Shown: positions 16,818 through 25,449, numbered from the stretch's first letter. The stretch: DNA of 39,843 nucleotides from Ligilactobacillus equi DSM 15833 = JCM 10991 (GCF_000615765.1 NZ_BAMI01000013.1:1-39843); one strand, 5' to 3'. The notes: generated from the letters alone by a model not told the origin. Numbers and translations are program-made.

Positions 16818-17363
16818 CTACTTATTTTGGGCAACAAAATCATTAAATGCTGACATTTGAGCTTCTAAGTCTTTTACCATATCTTCGTTAGTTAAAGTCC
16901 CGTCTTCGTTAAAAGCCTGGAAACCACGCCCCACTAAGAATTCTTGACTTGGCATTAAAGCAGCGCTTAATTCCGGCGCATTCAAGATTTGACGTAAGTG
17001 GTCTTGGGCACGAGAAGTCCCCAAACTCCCATATGAAACTCCAGTAATTAAAACAGGCTTGTCGTGGAATGGTTGGTTAACGTAGGAGAACCATTCCATG
17101 GCATTCATTAAAACAGCTGGCACAGAGTGGTCATATTCCGGTGTGGCAAAAATCACTCCGTCTGCTTGGGCAATTTTTTCATCTAAAACTTGCACTTCGG
17201 TAGGTAAATTTCCTCCTGGCACCTTGTAAAAGACTGGTAAGTTGCTGATATCAATGATTTCAATTTCTGCTTGGTCTTTAAAGTGTGTTTGAATAAACTT
17301 CATAAGCTTCTTATTCAATGATTTGTCATAGTTTGTGCCGGCAATACCGATATATTTCTTCAA
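16818..17363 (-). CDS. NADPH-dependent FMN reductase family protein
   Basis: 181 aa, a single flavodoxin-like domain of usual length: YIGIAGTNYDKSLNKKLMKFIQ, DGVIFATPEYDHSVPAVLMNAMEWFSY and TGVSYGSLGTSRAQDHLRQIL. Members reduce FMN, quinones or azo compounds with NAD(P)H. It is the first gene of a two-gene operon and closely resembles the N-terminal domain of its partner but has no tail. The likely start is TTG at 17363 with AAGGGG 9 nt upstream; another TTG at 17372 lies only 3 bases after the AAGGGG. Perhaps the two form a heteromeric flavin reductase; this is inference. Confidence 0.85.
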   Translation of the reverse strand: MKKYIGIAGTNYDKSLNKKLMKFIQTHFKDQAEIEIIDISNLPVFYKVPGGNLPTEVQVLDEKIAQADGVIFATPEYDHSVPAVLMNAMEWFSYVNQPFHDKPVLITGVSYGSLGTSRAQDHLRQILNAPELSAALMPSQEFLVGRGFQAFNEDGTLTNEDMVKDLEAQMSAFNDFVAQNK

Positions 17364-17372
17364 AATTCTCAA

Positions 17373-17855
17373 CCCCTTGTAATATCTAATCTAACGTTAA
17401 AAAATTCACAATTTTTAGAAAACGCTTTACGAATTTAATGTATCATTTAATTTCAAAGATTTCAATTAACTTTTTTTGCATAATTTTGCAACTTTTATCA
17501 CTAATTTAACACGACTATTCTCTCAATATCAAGATATATATGCCTAAAAAGTTATAATTTGGTGGACAAAATGAGAAGAACTTACGTTTACAGTATAAAC
17601 CTTTTTATCCTAAAGGCTAGTGATTTATTTAAGAGAAACGGAAAGAGAAAATTGCAATTAAAAAGAATTTAGACAGAGTTAATTATTCTTTCCACTTCCT
17701 TAAAGGAAATTTCCAACCTCTTTACCAAGCAACTGTTTACCTACCCGAATTTCGATGTAATTTTGGTTTCGCAAATTCAAATGCTAACGGCCGGAATTTT
17801 GATTTTCACCATCGCGAGTTTTACCCAAGGCGTAACCATCATTTTTTGTCCCCTC
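17373..17855 (+). other. Gene-free interval with a possible coding remnant
   Basis: 17373-17560 is AT-rich and presumably holds the promoter of the FMN reductase operon. From about 17674 to the permease terminator the plus strand has one open frame without a good start. It reads like part of a membrane protein: LIILSTSLKEISNLFTKQLF, then a hydrophobic stretch (VILVSQIQMLTAGILIFTIASF). It may be the 3' remnant of a lost gene, or chance. Confidence 0.35.
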
Positions 17856-17886
17856 AAAAAGGTCCTGCCTAAAACTGACAGGACCT
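17856..17886 (-). terminator. Terminator of the amino-acid permease
   Basis: AGGTCCTG (17860-17867) pairs with CAGGACCT (17879-17886), flanked by five A on the plus strand (T on the gene strand). It partly overlaps the frameshifted stop at 17869 and lies just beyond the alternative-frame stop at 17895. Confidence 0.82.
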
Positions 17887-19305
17887 CTTAATTTTTAAAC
17901 TTTGCTTTTGCGCCCTTCTTGGAGATAGTAGGCCAAGAGGACAATTAAAATAAAGATAACCTATCGAAACCGATACACGGGTATCAGGATTAATAAACAT
18001 AAAGGCCAAAATCACCAACAAGGAAATCATGACAAAGTAATTTGACAAGGGGTAAAGTGGTAACTTGAAGGGGTGGTCCGTTAATTGAGCTTGGTTTTGC
18101 TTACGGAAACGTAATTCTGATAGAAGAATCACAAACCAAGGCACCATTCCCGGCAACACACTGGAACTGTAAACCAAAACAAAGAGGTTTTCGACTGATT
18201 TATTCACCATAGATAAAACCATATTCAAGATAAAACCAAATAAAATCCCGGCAGAAATTGATAAGATAGCAACGTTAGGTACCACATGCTTAGATAAGCG
18301 ACTAAAAATCTTAGGTGCTTGTTTATCAATAGATAATTTAAACAGCATCCGACTTGCGCTATAAATCCCAGAATTAGCGCCAGACATAGCCGCTGTTAAA
18401 ACTACAAAATTAATGATCCCGGCAGCTCCGGCAATCCCAACCTTAGAGAAGGTTTCCACAAAGGGAGAACCTACACTAGCCAATTGATCCCAAGGGTAAA
18501 TAGTCACAATCACAAAAATAGCCCCAATATAGAAAATCAAAATCCGCCACACAATATCTTTAATCGAAGACACGATAGCTTTTTGCGGATTGGCCGCTTC
18601 CCCTGCAGTAATCCCTAACAATTCAATCCCTTGGTAAGATCCGACAATGATGGACATGGAGAAGAAGAAACCCTTCACCCCACCCGGGAAGAAACCACCA
18701 TGTTGCCATAAGTTACTAAAACCTAAGGGATGCCAGTGATTTCCAAACCCTAATAAAATCACCATTAATCCAATAATAATCATAAAGATAATGGTTACAA
18801 CCTTAATCATGGCAAACCAAAATTCCAGGTTCCCATAAGCTTTAGCAGAAGCCAGGTTAGCTAAAGTTAAAGTTATCACCACGACTAAACCAGAAATCCA
18901 ATCCGGCAAGTTAGGCCACCAGTAATTTAAGTATTCCGTAACCGCAATCACTTCACTAATACCGACAACAATAAATTGAAAAATATTACTCCACTTGGTC
19001 AAATAACCTGCCGCAGGGTGTATGTATTCACTAGCATAATCAGCAAAAGAACCGGTACCTGGTTTGAGATAAATCATTTCTCCCAAAGCCCGCATGACCA
19101 CATATAATAAGACCCCAACAAAAGCATATGCGAGTAAGACTGACGGTCCCGTCCATTTAATGGTCGACGTTGATCCCATGAACAAACCGACCCCGATGGT
19201 CCCCCCCAAGGCAATCATCTGCATCTGGCCGGAAGTCAGTGAGCGATTCAACTCCGTACTTTTTTTCTTATGGACATGGATTTGTGTCCTTTCATTTTTT
19301 CCCAT
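17869..19305 (-). CDS. APC-family amino-acid permease, Thr/Ser candidate, C-terminal frameshift
   Basis: About 478 aa as read. Twelve hydrophobic segments and the amino-acid transporter (AAT) signature are present: SGQMQMIALGGTIGVGLFMGS, GEMIYLKPGTGSFADYASEYI and SYQGIELLGITAGEAANP. The ATG at 19305 follows TTGGAGG. Near 17960 the frame slips: the alternative frame reads IFILIVLLAYYLQEGRKSKV, a typical last helix, ending at 17895, so removing one G of GG would restore about 469 aa. The family includes CycA (D-Ser/D-Ala/Gly), GABA and Thr/Ser importers. The Thr-rich leader suggests threonine as substrate or regulatory signal. Confidence 0.9.
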   Translation of the reverse strand: MGKNERTQIHVHKKKSTELNRSLTSGQMQMIALGGTIGVGLFMGSTSTIKWTGPSVLLAYAFVGVLLYVVMRALGEMIYLKPGTGSFADYASEYIHPAAGYLTKWSNIFQFIVVGISEVIAVTEYLNYWWPNLPDWISGLVVVITLTLANLASAKAYGNLEFWFAMIKVVTIIFMIIIGLMVILLGFGNHWHPLGFSNLWQHGGFFPGGVKGFFFSMSIIVGSYQGIELLGITAGEAANPQKAIVSSIKDIVWRILIFYIGAIFVIVTIYPWDQLASVGSPFVETFSKVGIAGAAGIINFVVLTAAMSGANSGIYSASRMLFKLSIDKQAPKIFSRLSKHVVPNVAILSISAGILFGFILNMVLSMVNKSVENLFVLVYSSSVLPGMVPWFVILLSELRFRKQNQAQLTDHPFKLPLYPLSNYFVMISLLVILAFMFINPDTRVSVSIGYLYFNCPLGLLSPRRAQKQSLKIKRSCQF

Positions 19306-19318
19306 GTTTTCCTCCAAT

Positions 19319-19350
19319 AAAAAATCCGCCTGGATATTGGCTCCAGACGG
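19319..19350 (-). terminator. Attenuator terminator ahead of the permease
   Basis: CCGTCTGGA (19350-19342) pairs with TCCAGGCGG (19334-19326), 9 bp with one G-T and a 7-nt loop, then A and six T. It ends one base before the ATTGGAGG that serves the permease, so it can switch off the gene. An antiterminator is possible: TTGGGCTTC (19391-19383) with GGAGCCAA (19344-19337). Confidence 0.85.
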
Positions 19351-19395
19351 TTAACTTGCTTTTAACAATTATCGCTACCAAAGAAGCCCAAAAAC

Positions 19396-19458
19396 TTAAA
19401 TTGTGGTTGTTTGGGTAGTGGATGATGTGGTTGTTTGATTGTTTTTTACTTTCAACAT
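19396..19458 (-). CDS. Threonine-rich leader peptide
   Basis: A 20-codon frame on the minus strand: MLKVKNN, then QTTTSSTTQTTTI and TAA. Eight of 20 residues are Thr (codons ACA, ACC, ACT), with two Ser and a final Ile. TGGAGG lies 9 nt before the ATG. It sits between a promoter (TTGCAT-17-TATTAT) and the terminator before the permease. Its composition resembles the E. coli thr operon leader peptide ThrL. The stop codon lies 4 nt before the proposed antiterminator strand, so a ribosome finishing translation would cover that strand and one stalled at Thr codons would not. Function is inferred. Confidence 0.8.
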   Translation of the reverse strand: MLKVKNNQTTTSSTTQTTTI

Positions 19459-19490
19459 GTTACATTTCCTCCACTTTCTTTGATATACCG

Positions 19491-19519
19491 ATAATAGCAT
19501 ATCCCTACTAGCTATGCAA
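19491..19519 (-). promoter_or_regulatory. Promoter of the leader peptide-permease unit
   Basis: -35 TTGCAT (19519-19514) and -10 TATTAT (19496-19491) with a 17-bp spacer on the minus strand. The start would be near 19484, giving a leader of about 180 nt. Confidence 0.72.
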
Positions 19520-19696
19520 ATTTATTTAACTTTATCAAACGATATTTTTTGCCTAACTTAAAGGATTCTTCATCCTTTTTTAGATACCTTGAGCCCTCTT
19601 TTAACTTTAAAGCTTTGGTTAGTAGGTGAATCGCTTTAAAAAAATAAATCTTTTTAAAAATATGTAAGAAAATATAACACAAACAAAAAGTTGAAC

Positions 19697-19726
19697 TTGA
19701 CTTTTATGATAAAAAGATATTAAAAT
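19697..19726 (+). promoter_or_regulatory. Promoter of the amino-acid ABC operon
   Basis: -35 TTGACT and -10 TAAAAT with an 18-bp spacer, about 45 bp before the ATPase start. 19520-19696 is AT-rich, with nothing else that I can support. Confidence 0.55.
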
Positions 19727-19771
19727 TATGAGGTAATCATTTAAAAATATCAAAAGAAAGCTGGGATACAT

Positions 19772-20512
19772 ATGCCAATGATCGAATTTAACCACGTAGA
19801 TAAATACTACGGCGAATACCATGCCTTGAAAGATATTAATTTATCCTTCGAAAAAGGTGAGGTAGCAGTGATTATCGGACCTTCTGGTTCTGGTAAAAGT
19901 ACTTTAATTCGTACTATTAACGGGTTAGAAAATATTACATCTGGCCAACTTACGGTCAATGGCTATGATCTCGCCGATAATAAAACTGATATTAATAAAA
20001 TTCGTAAAAACGTGGGAATGGTTTTTCAACACTTCAATCTCTACAATAATAAAACCGTCCTCGAAAATATTATGCTAGCCCCCCGTATTGTCCTCAAGCG
20101 CGACGAACAAGAAAATAAGGATTTCGCTATGCACCTCTTGGAACTCGTGGGTTTAGCAAATAAAGCCGATGCTTACCCTCGCCAACTTTCTGGGGGGCAA
20201 AAACAACGGATTGCGATTGCACGTTCCTTAGCTATGAAACCCCAAGTTTTACTCTTCGACGAACCCACTTCGGCCTTAGATCCGGAAATGATTGATGATG
20301 TTTTAGCCGTTATGAAAAACATTGCCCAAACAACTGATATGACCATGTTAGTGGTCACACACGAAATGGGTTTTGCTCGCGAAGTAGCCGACCGCGTAAT
20401 TTTCTTTGATCAAGGACAAGTCGTTGAAGACGACCCTACCGAAGAATTCTTCAAACAGCCTAAAGAAGAACGCGCACGTCAATTCTTAAGCAAGATTATC
20501 GTCCACAAATAG
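19772..20512 (+). CDS. glnQ: Polar amino-acid ABC transporter ATPase
   Basis: 246 aa. Walker [10 protein letters not shown] (about 36-44), Q-loop VFQHFNLY, signature LSGGQKQR, Walker [13 protein letters not shown] and H-loop VVTHEMG place it in the GlnQ/HisP class that powers import of polar amino acids. It is the first gene of a four-gene operon (ATPase, binding protein, two permeases). The Shine-Dalgarno site is weak (AAAGCTGGG), and an ATG two codons inside is an alternative start. Confidence 0.95.
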   Translation: MPMIEFNHVDKYYGEYHALKDINLSFEKGEVAVIIGPSGSGKSTLIRTINGLENITSGQLTVNGYDLADNKTDINKIRKNVGMVFQHFNLYNNKTVLENIMLAPRIVLKRDEQENKDFAMHLLELVGLANKADAYPRQLSGGQKQRIAIARSLAMKPQVLLFDEPTSALDPEMIDDVLAVMKNIAQTTDMTMLVVTHEMGFAREVADRVIFFDQGQVVEDDPTEEFFKQPKEERARQFLSKIIVHK

Positions 20513-20522
20513 GAGGCTTTCT

Positions 20523-21353
20523 ATGACAAAAAGAACTTTTCTCTGGCGCGGACTCTTAGTGATTACCTTAATTGGAGCTTTTTTAAGTCTGAAACCTTTA
20601 AGCAGTCAAGCTAAGAGCGTCAATTTATACCAAGAAGACAAGAAAACCAAAACCTTAACTTGGGGTGTTAAGGCTGATACCAACCTCTTTGGTTTGATGA
20701 ATATCAAAAATAGCCGAATCGAGGGGTTTGATGTGGATATGGCCAAGGCCTTAACCCAACAAATCTACGGTAAAAATGCTAAAGCCAAATTTATCCAAGT
20801 GACAGCCGATACTAAGATTCCTCTCCTAAAAAATGGAAATCTAGATGCCGTTATCGCCGTAATGACAATTACGCCTGAAAGAGCGAAAATTGTTGATTTC
20901 TCGCAACCTTACTTTGCCGCCGGGCAATCCCTCTTGGTCAAAAAAGGCTCAGCTATCCAAAATGTTAAAGATTTAAATGATAAAACAGTCTTAGCGGTTA
21001 AAGGAACGACCACAGAAGCTGACATTAAAAAAGTTGCTCCCCAAGCTAAGGTCTTACAATACGGGGACTACGCTCAAGCCTTCGTGGCCCTCCAATCCGG
21101 CCAAGGACAAGCCATGGCGGCCGATAATGGGATTTTGTATGGTTTAGCTAAAGAAAACCAAAACTACCGCGTCACCGGTGGAACTTTCACTGCTGCTCCT
21201 TACGGAATTGCGGTTAACAAGGGGCAAAAAGACCTTTTAAACCACATTGACCAAGCTTTAGTGGAACTCAAAGAAAATGGGACTTATGCGAAAATCGCCA
21301 ACAAATGGTTTGGAGATGTCGCCGGTTTTGATTACAAGGAGGCCAGTAAATGA
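20523..21353 (+). CDS. glnH: Amino-acid ABC transporter substrate-binding protein (glutamine type)
   Basis: 276 aa, SBP_bac_3 family: LTWGVKADTNLFGLMNIKNSRIEGFDVDMAKAL, then PLLKNGNLDAVIAVMTITPERAKIVDFSQPY. The signal peptide (about 1-31) ends in SSQA-KS and has no Cys, so there is no lipobox, although Gram-positive binding proteins are normally lipoproteins. It may stay attached through an uncleaved signal or be released. It lies 10 bp after the ATPase, and its stop overlaps the next start (ATGA). Confidence 0.92.
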   Translation: MTKRTFLWRGLLVITLIGAFLSLKPLSSQAKSVNLYQEDKKTKTLTWGVKADTNLFGLMNIKNSRIEGFDVDMAKALTQQIYGKNAKAKFIQVTADTKIPLLKNGNLDAVIAVMTITPERAKIVDFSQPYFAAGQSLLVKKGSAIQNVKDLNDKTVLAVKGTTTEADIKKVAPQAKVLQYGDYAQAFVALQSGQGQAMAADNGILYGLAKENQNYRVTGGTFTAAPYGIAVNKGQKDLLNHIDQALVELKENGTYAKIANKWFGDVAGFDYKEASK

Positions 21354-21988
21354 TTGAAATTTTAAGCACTAACGGGCAAGCCTTCTTAACTGGTTTTCTC
21401 AATACTGTCTTTTGTAGTTTATTAGCGTTGATTTTTTCTTTAATTATTGGGGCGGGCATGGCCATTTTAGAAACCCTCCCTTCCAAATTCTGGTCTCGTT
21501 TAGCCCATGCCTATGTGGAACTTTTCCGAAATATCCCCCTTTTGGTTATCACTATGTTCTTATATGTCGTGGTACCTAAATACGTGATGCCTCTAAGTGG
21601 TTTTGCAGCTGGGACGATTGGTTTAACTCTTTATACCTCATCTTTCATTGCTGAAACTGTAAGAGCCGGGATTCAGTCTATTGACGTCGGACAAATGGAA
21701 GGAGCACGCGCCAATGGTTTAACCTATTGGCAAGCCATGCAATATATTATCTTGCCCCAAGCTTTTAAAATTGTGATTCCCCCTCTAGGAAACCAATTCA
21801 TCAACTTAATTAAAAACTCTTCCGTTTTAGCATTTGTGGCTGGTTTTGACCTCATGTATCAAGGAGATATCATTGCCGCAACCAACTTTAGAACGATTGA
21901 GACTTACATTGTTGTAGGGGTCTTATACTTGATTTTGACCTTACCAATGTCGTATTACATGCGCTACCTGGAAAAGAAATTAGCTTAG
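21350..21988 (+). CDS. glnP: Amino-acid ABC transporter permease 1
   Basis: 212 aa with about five transmembrane segments and the HisM/GlnP inner-membrane signature (ETVRAGIQSIDVGQMEGARANGL, the EAA loop that contacts the ATPase). Its start overlaps the binding-protein stop, so the two are translationally coupled. Confidence 0.93.
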   Translation: MIEILSTNGQAFLTGFLNTVFCSLLALIFSLIIGAGMAILETLPSKFWSRLAHAYVELFRNIPLLVITMFLYVVVPKYVMPLSGFAAGTIGLTLYTSSFIAETVRAGIQSIDVGQMEGARANGLTYWQAMQYIILPQAFKIVIPPLGNQFINLIKNSSVLAFVAGFDLMYQGDIIAATNFRTIETYIVVGVLYLILTLPMSYYMRYLEKKLA

Positions 21989-21998
21989 GAGGGATATT

Positions 21999-22652
21999 AT
22001 GAGTATTTTAAGTGACGCTTATTCTTGGATTAACCTCCGCTACTTACTCTTGGGGTTGGGAGTTACCATTTATGTTTCGCTAATTTCGATTGTTTTATCA
22101 GCTATTTTTGGCTTAATTTTAGGGATTATTCGTTATAGTAAAATCCCTGTGTTTTCAACTATCATCGGATTTATCGTCGATATTATTCGTAATTTGCCCT
22201 TACTTTTGTTGATTTTCTTTACCTTCTTTGGTTTACCAGAATTAGGTTTACGGCAATCTCCAACTTCGGCAGCAATCACCGCTTTGGTGGTCTTTGAATC
22301 TGCTATGATTGCCGAAATCGTCCGTAGTGGGATTCTAGCTGTTGATTCTGGTCAAATGGAAGGGGCTCGAGCCAATGGTTTAACTTATTGGCAAGCCATG
22401 CGCCACATTATTTTGCCCCAAGCCATCAGCAAGATGATTCCCGCCCTAGTTTCCCAATTTATTTCCTTAGTCAAGGATACTTCTTTGGCGACAATCATTG
22501 TGTTACCGGAATTATTGTACCGGGCCCAAATCATCTACGGTCAAGACAGTCGTTATATGTTACCGATGTATGTGATTATCGCTGCCATGTATTTTGTCGT
22601 TTGCTACTCCCTTTCCCGAGTAGCCAAACGTTTAGAAAAACGACTGAACTAA
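21999..22652 (+). CDS. Amino-acid ABC transporter permease 2
   Basis: 217 aa, paralogous to the preceding gene, with the EAA loop IVRSGILAVDSGQMEGARANGL almost identical. It is the second half of a heterodimeric permease. GGAGG lies 8 nt before the ATG, 10 bp after permease 1. It is the last gene of the operon, followed by a terminator. Confidence 0.93.
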   Translation: MSILSDAYSWINLRYLLLGLGVTIYVSLISIVLSAIFGLILGIIRYSKIPVFSTIIGFIVDIIRNLPLLLLIFFTFFGLPELGLRQSPTSAAITALVVFESAMIAEIVRSGILAVDSGQMEGARANGLTYWQAMRHIILPQAISKMIPALVSQFISLVKDTSLATIIVLPELLYRAQIIYGQDSRYMLPMYVIIAAMYFVVCYSLSRVAKRLEKRLN

Positions 22653-22667
22653 AAAACGTATATCTAA

Positions 22668-22699
22668 AATTCCTCATGAGCAATTATGAGGAATTTTTT
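22668..22699 (+). terminator. Terminator of the ABC operon
   Basis: AAATTCCTCAT pairs with ATGAGGAATTT (11 bp) and is followed by T. The next promoter's -35 (TTGACT, 22701) starts immediately after it. Confidence 0.88.
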
Positions 22700-22700
22700 A

Positions 22701-22728
22701 TTGACTTTTTCACAAAAAGGATTAGAAT
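22701..22728 (+). promoter_or_regulatory. Promoter of the trans-sulfuration operon
   Basis: -35 TTGACT (22701-22706) and -10 TAGAAT (22723-22728), spacer 16 bp, upstream of the T-box leader. Confidence 0.6.
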
Positions 22729-22734
22729 TATATT

Positions 22735-22992
22735 AAATTGTGAGATTAATTAGAGACTTTGATGAGAAGAGTAGCTAAAAGGAAGCTTTGATTAAATAGC
22801 GACTACCGAGGGTGCAAGGGTAGAAAGACGAACTTTAGTGAAGATGAGCTCGGAGTCAAGCGCGTGGTGCAAGCTGCTCGCTCGTCGGGATGCGATACTA
22901 TCCATGACATGTTTGTGTCAAGAGGTCACTGACAAGAAGGGTGGTACCGCGGTTTTCAATCGTCCCTGGAATTTTTCCAGGGATTTTTTGTA
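22735..22992 (+). promoter_or_regulatory. T-box riboswitch, probable methionine specifier
   Basis: The invariant T-box AGGGTGGTACCGCG lies at 22938-22951, followed by the terminator TCCCTGG/CCAGGGA with six T (22963-22989). Stem I begins at GATGAGAAGAG. The specifier is read as ATG (22844-22846) from the context TGAAG-ATG-A, which aligns with TGAAG-GTA-A in the brnQ T-box. It would sense uncharged tRNA-Met and permit expression of the two downstream genes. Met is an inference from alignment; the T-box itself is certain. Confidence 0.93.
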
Positions 22993-23010
22993 TTTTAGGA
23001 GGTTTTTTAG

Positions 23011-24159
23011 ATGAGTTTTTTAACAGATTTAGTTCACAGCCCTTACCAGGGCGATCACAACACCGGAGCGGTTGTCCCCCCCATTTACACAGCCACGACC
23101 TATGCTTTTAAGGACGTAGATGGTCCCGAACGTTTTGACTACTCTCGTTCTGGTAACCCTACCCGCCAAGCCCTAGAAGACCAAGTCGCTAAACTCGAAG
23201 CGGGGCATGCCGCTTTTGCCTTTGCATCTGGTATGGCGGCCATTCATGGGGCTTTAGCTATTTTTGAAAAAGGCGACCACATTATTGTCGGCCAACAAAT
23301 TTATGGAGGAACCTTCCGCTTAATTTACAATTACTTCTTACGTTGGGGCTTAGAAGTCACGGCGGTTGACACCCGCAAACCTGAAGAAATACGTGCTGCC
23401 ATCCGGGCTAATACCAAGGCTATTTACTTTGAACCTTTAACCAATCCGCTCTTACAAGTAACCTCCGTCAAGCAAATCGCAGCCTTAGCCCAAGAATATG
23501 GTCTACTAACGATTGTAGATAATACCTTTTTGACCCCCTATCTACAACAACCATTAAAACTCGGAGCCGATATCGTCATTCACTCCGCCACTAAATACTT
23601 AGCAGGCCACTCGGATGTCAGCGCTGGAATTGTAGTCGTTAAAGATTCATACCTGGCTAAACGCGTCTACTTTAATCAAAATGCCCTGGGAGGCATCCTC
23701 TCTCCTCAAGATGCAAACCTAGTTCGACGCGGGATTCAAACCTTAGCTCTAAGGATGGATCGGCAAATCGCCAATACTCAAGCCATCATTACCTTTCTCA
23801 AAACGCGCCCGGAAATCACGCAAATTAACTACCCTTACCAACCGGACCAAGCCGGTTTTGATATTATTCAGGCCGAAAGTAAAGGTTTAGGTGCGCTCTT
23901 TTCCTTTGAACTAGCCACAAGCGTCGATGTCGCTAAATTTGTTAGCAGCCTGAAGCTCATTAATTTGGCTGTTTCCTTAGGTGCTGTTGAAACTTTAATC
24001 GAACTACCTTATAAAATGAGCCATGCCGAATTATCCGACGCCGAATTAGCCACTGCGGGGATTTCCAAGCAGCTCATTCGTTTAGCCGTTGGTATCGAAG
24101 ACGTACAAGACTTAATTGCTGATTTAACTCAAGCCCTTGATATAGCTTGTCAAAAATAG
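23011..24159 (+). CDS. Cystathionine gamma-synthase/lyase family enzyme
   Basis: 382 aa, a Cys/Met metabolism PLP enzyme. The PLP lysine is Lys195 in HSATKYLAGHSDV; FASGMAAIHGAL and VDNTFLTPYLQQPL are also typical. The family includes cystathionine gamma-synthase, gamma-lyase, beta-lyase and O-acetylhomoserine sulfhydrylase, which sequence reading alone cannot separate. The methionine T-box and the paired second gene suggest a MetI/MetC-like couple making homocysteine. GGAGG precedes the ATG, 13 bp before the next gene. Confidence 0.9.
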   Translation: MSFLTDLVHSPYQGDHNTGAVVPPIYTATTYAFKDVDGPERFDYSRSGNPTRQALEDQVAKLEAGHAAFAFASGMAAIHGALAIFEKGDHIIVGQQIYGGTFRLIYNYFLRWGLEVTAVDTRKPEEIRAAIRANTKAIYFEPLTNPLLQVTSVKQIAALAQEYGLLTIVDNTFLTPYLQQPLKLGADIVIHSATKYLAGHSDVSAGIVVVKDSYLAKRVYFNQNALGGILSPQDANLVRRGIQTLALRMDRQIANTQAIITFLKTRPEITQINYPYQPDQAGFDIIQAESKGLGALFSFELATSVDVAKFVSSLKLINLAVSLGAVETLIELPYKMSHAELSDAELATAGISKQLIRLAVGIEDVQDLIADLTQALDIACQK

Positions 24160-24172
24160 GAGGATTTCATTC

Positions 24173-25285
24173 ATGCATTTAGAAACCATTTTAGCCCAAG
24201 CCGGCAACCGCAATAGCCAAGACCAATTTAAATCTGTCTCCGCTCCTTTGTACTTTTCATCTAACTTCCGTCACGATTCCTTGGCCGAAGTTGCTAATTT
24301 TGATGAAGATAAACAATTTGCTTATGCACGGCTCAAGACCCCGACCCGTAGTGTCTTAGAAGAGACCCTCGCCCGATTAGAAGGCGGAAAATACGCCTAC
24401 GCTCTGTCTTCAGGAATGGCGGCGATTCAATTAGTCTTTGGAATCCTCAAACAAAATGATCACGTCATCTCCTTAAATGACCTTTACGGCGGAACTTTCC
24501 GCTACTTTGATTACCTCACGGAACATGTTGGCATTCACTTTGATGAATGGGATGGCCAAAAAGTAGCTGACTTAGTTGCACTTTGCCGACCAGAAACACG
24601 GTTAATTTGGCTCGAAACACCTTCTAACCCAACTATGAAAGAAATTGACATTGTGGAGGTTTGTCATCAAATTAAAGCTCTCAATCCAGAAATTATCATT
24701 GCTGTAGACAATACCTTCTATTCGCCAATCTTCCAGCAACCGCTTCAAGATGGTGCAGACCTCGTAATCCACTCAGCAACGAAATACCTCTCTGGCCATA
24801 ACGACATTTTAGCAGGTTGTGTTATTACCGGTTCCGACTATTTAGCAGCCAAACTATCCTTTAACCTCAAAACCACCGGGGCTAACCTTGATCCTTTTGA
24901 TTCTTGGCTCTTACTCCGGAGCTTGAAAACTTTACCGATTCGGATGAAACAACACCAAGCTAACGCCCAAATTATCGCCCAGTATCTCGAAGAAGAACCA
25001 GCCGTCTCCAAGGTCCTTTACCCAGGGAAAGGTGGCATGATTTCCTTCTACATTAAGGATGAAGCCCAAGTCGCTAACTTCTTTGAAAAACTCCAAGTGA
25101 TTTCTTTTGCTGAAAGTTTAGGCGGGGTTGAAAGCTTAGTCACCCTCCCCGACCAACAAACGCACCACGATATGGTAGTCGAAAAGCGACGTGCCTTAGG
25201 TATCACACCTAACTTAATTCGTTTTTCCGTCGGTTTAGAAAATGCTACAGATTTAATTGCAGACTTACGCCAGGCTCTACACTAA
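24173..25285 (+). CDS. Second trans-sulfuration PLP enzyme
   Basis: 370 aa, a paralogue with Lys204 in HSATKYLSGHNDI, LETPSNPTMKEIDI and VDNTFYSPIFQQPL. It differs at the N-terminus (QFKSVSAPLYFSSNFRHDS), so it probably has a different substrate or reaction, perhaps cystathionine beta-lyase if the first gene is the synthase. AGGAGG lies 8 nt before the ATG. Confidence 0.9.
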   Translation: MHLETILAQAGNRNSQDQFKSVSAPLYFSSNFRHDSLAEVANFDEDKQFAYARLKTPTRSVLEETLARLEGGKYAYALSSGMAAIQLVFGILKQNDHVISLNDLYGGTFRYFDYLTEHVGIHFDEWDGQKVADLVALCRPETRLIWLETPSNPTMKEIDIVEVCHQIKALNPEIIIAVDNTFYSPIFQQPLQDGADLVIHSATKYLSGHNDILAGCVITGSDYLAAKLSFNLKTTGANLDPFDSWLLLRSLKTLPIRMKQHQANAQIIAQYLEEEPAVSKVLYPGKGGMISFYIKDEAQVANFFEKLQVISFAESLGGVESLVTLPDQQTHHDMVVEKRRALGITPNLIRFSVGLENATDLIADLRQALH

Positions 25286-25352
25286 GGCATAGTATAAAAA
25301 GGAAACTTAATTAACATGCAAAGTTGCATTAGAACACTTACTCGTAAAACTC

Positions 25353-25381
25353 GGCCTGGCGGTGACTTCGAAGTCGAGGCC
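25353..25381. repeat. Nested palindrome in the intergenic region
   Basis: GACTTCGAAGTC (25364-25375) is a perfect 12-bp palindrome flanked by GGCCT and AGGCC arms. It lies in the roughly 160 bp between the PLP gene and the thrB terminator. A weak plus-strand frame from ATG 25317 (about 37 codons, TAG at 25426) spans it, with AAAGGA upstream; I do not call it a gene. Confidence 0.4.
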
Positions 25382-25449
25382 CCACTACCTGCCATCTGTG
25401 GTTATCTTATCTGTATTCTCTTTACTTAGCATCGTTTTAGCCACATAAC

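Noticed and set aside
23000-23015. A further leader peptide in the trans-sulfuration T-box
   Set aside because: No Met/Cys-rich short frame with a ribosome-binding site lies there; the T-box explains the leader.
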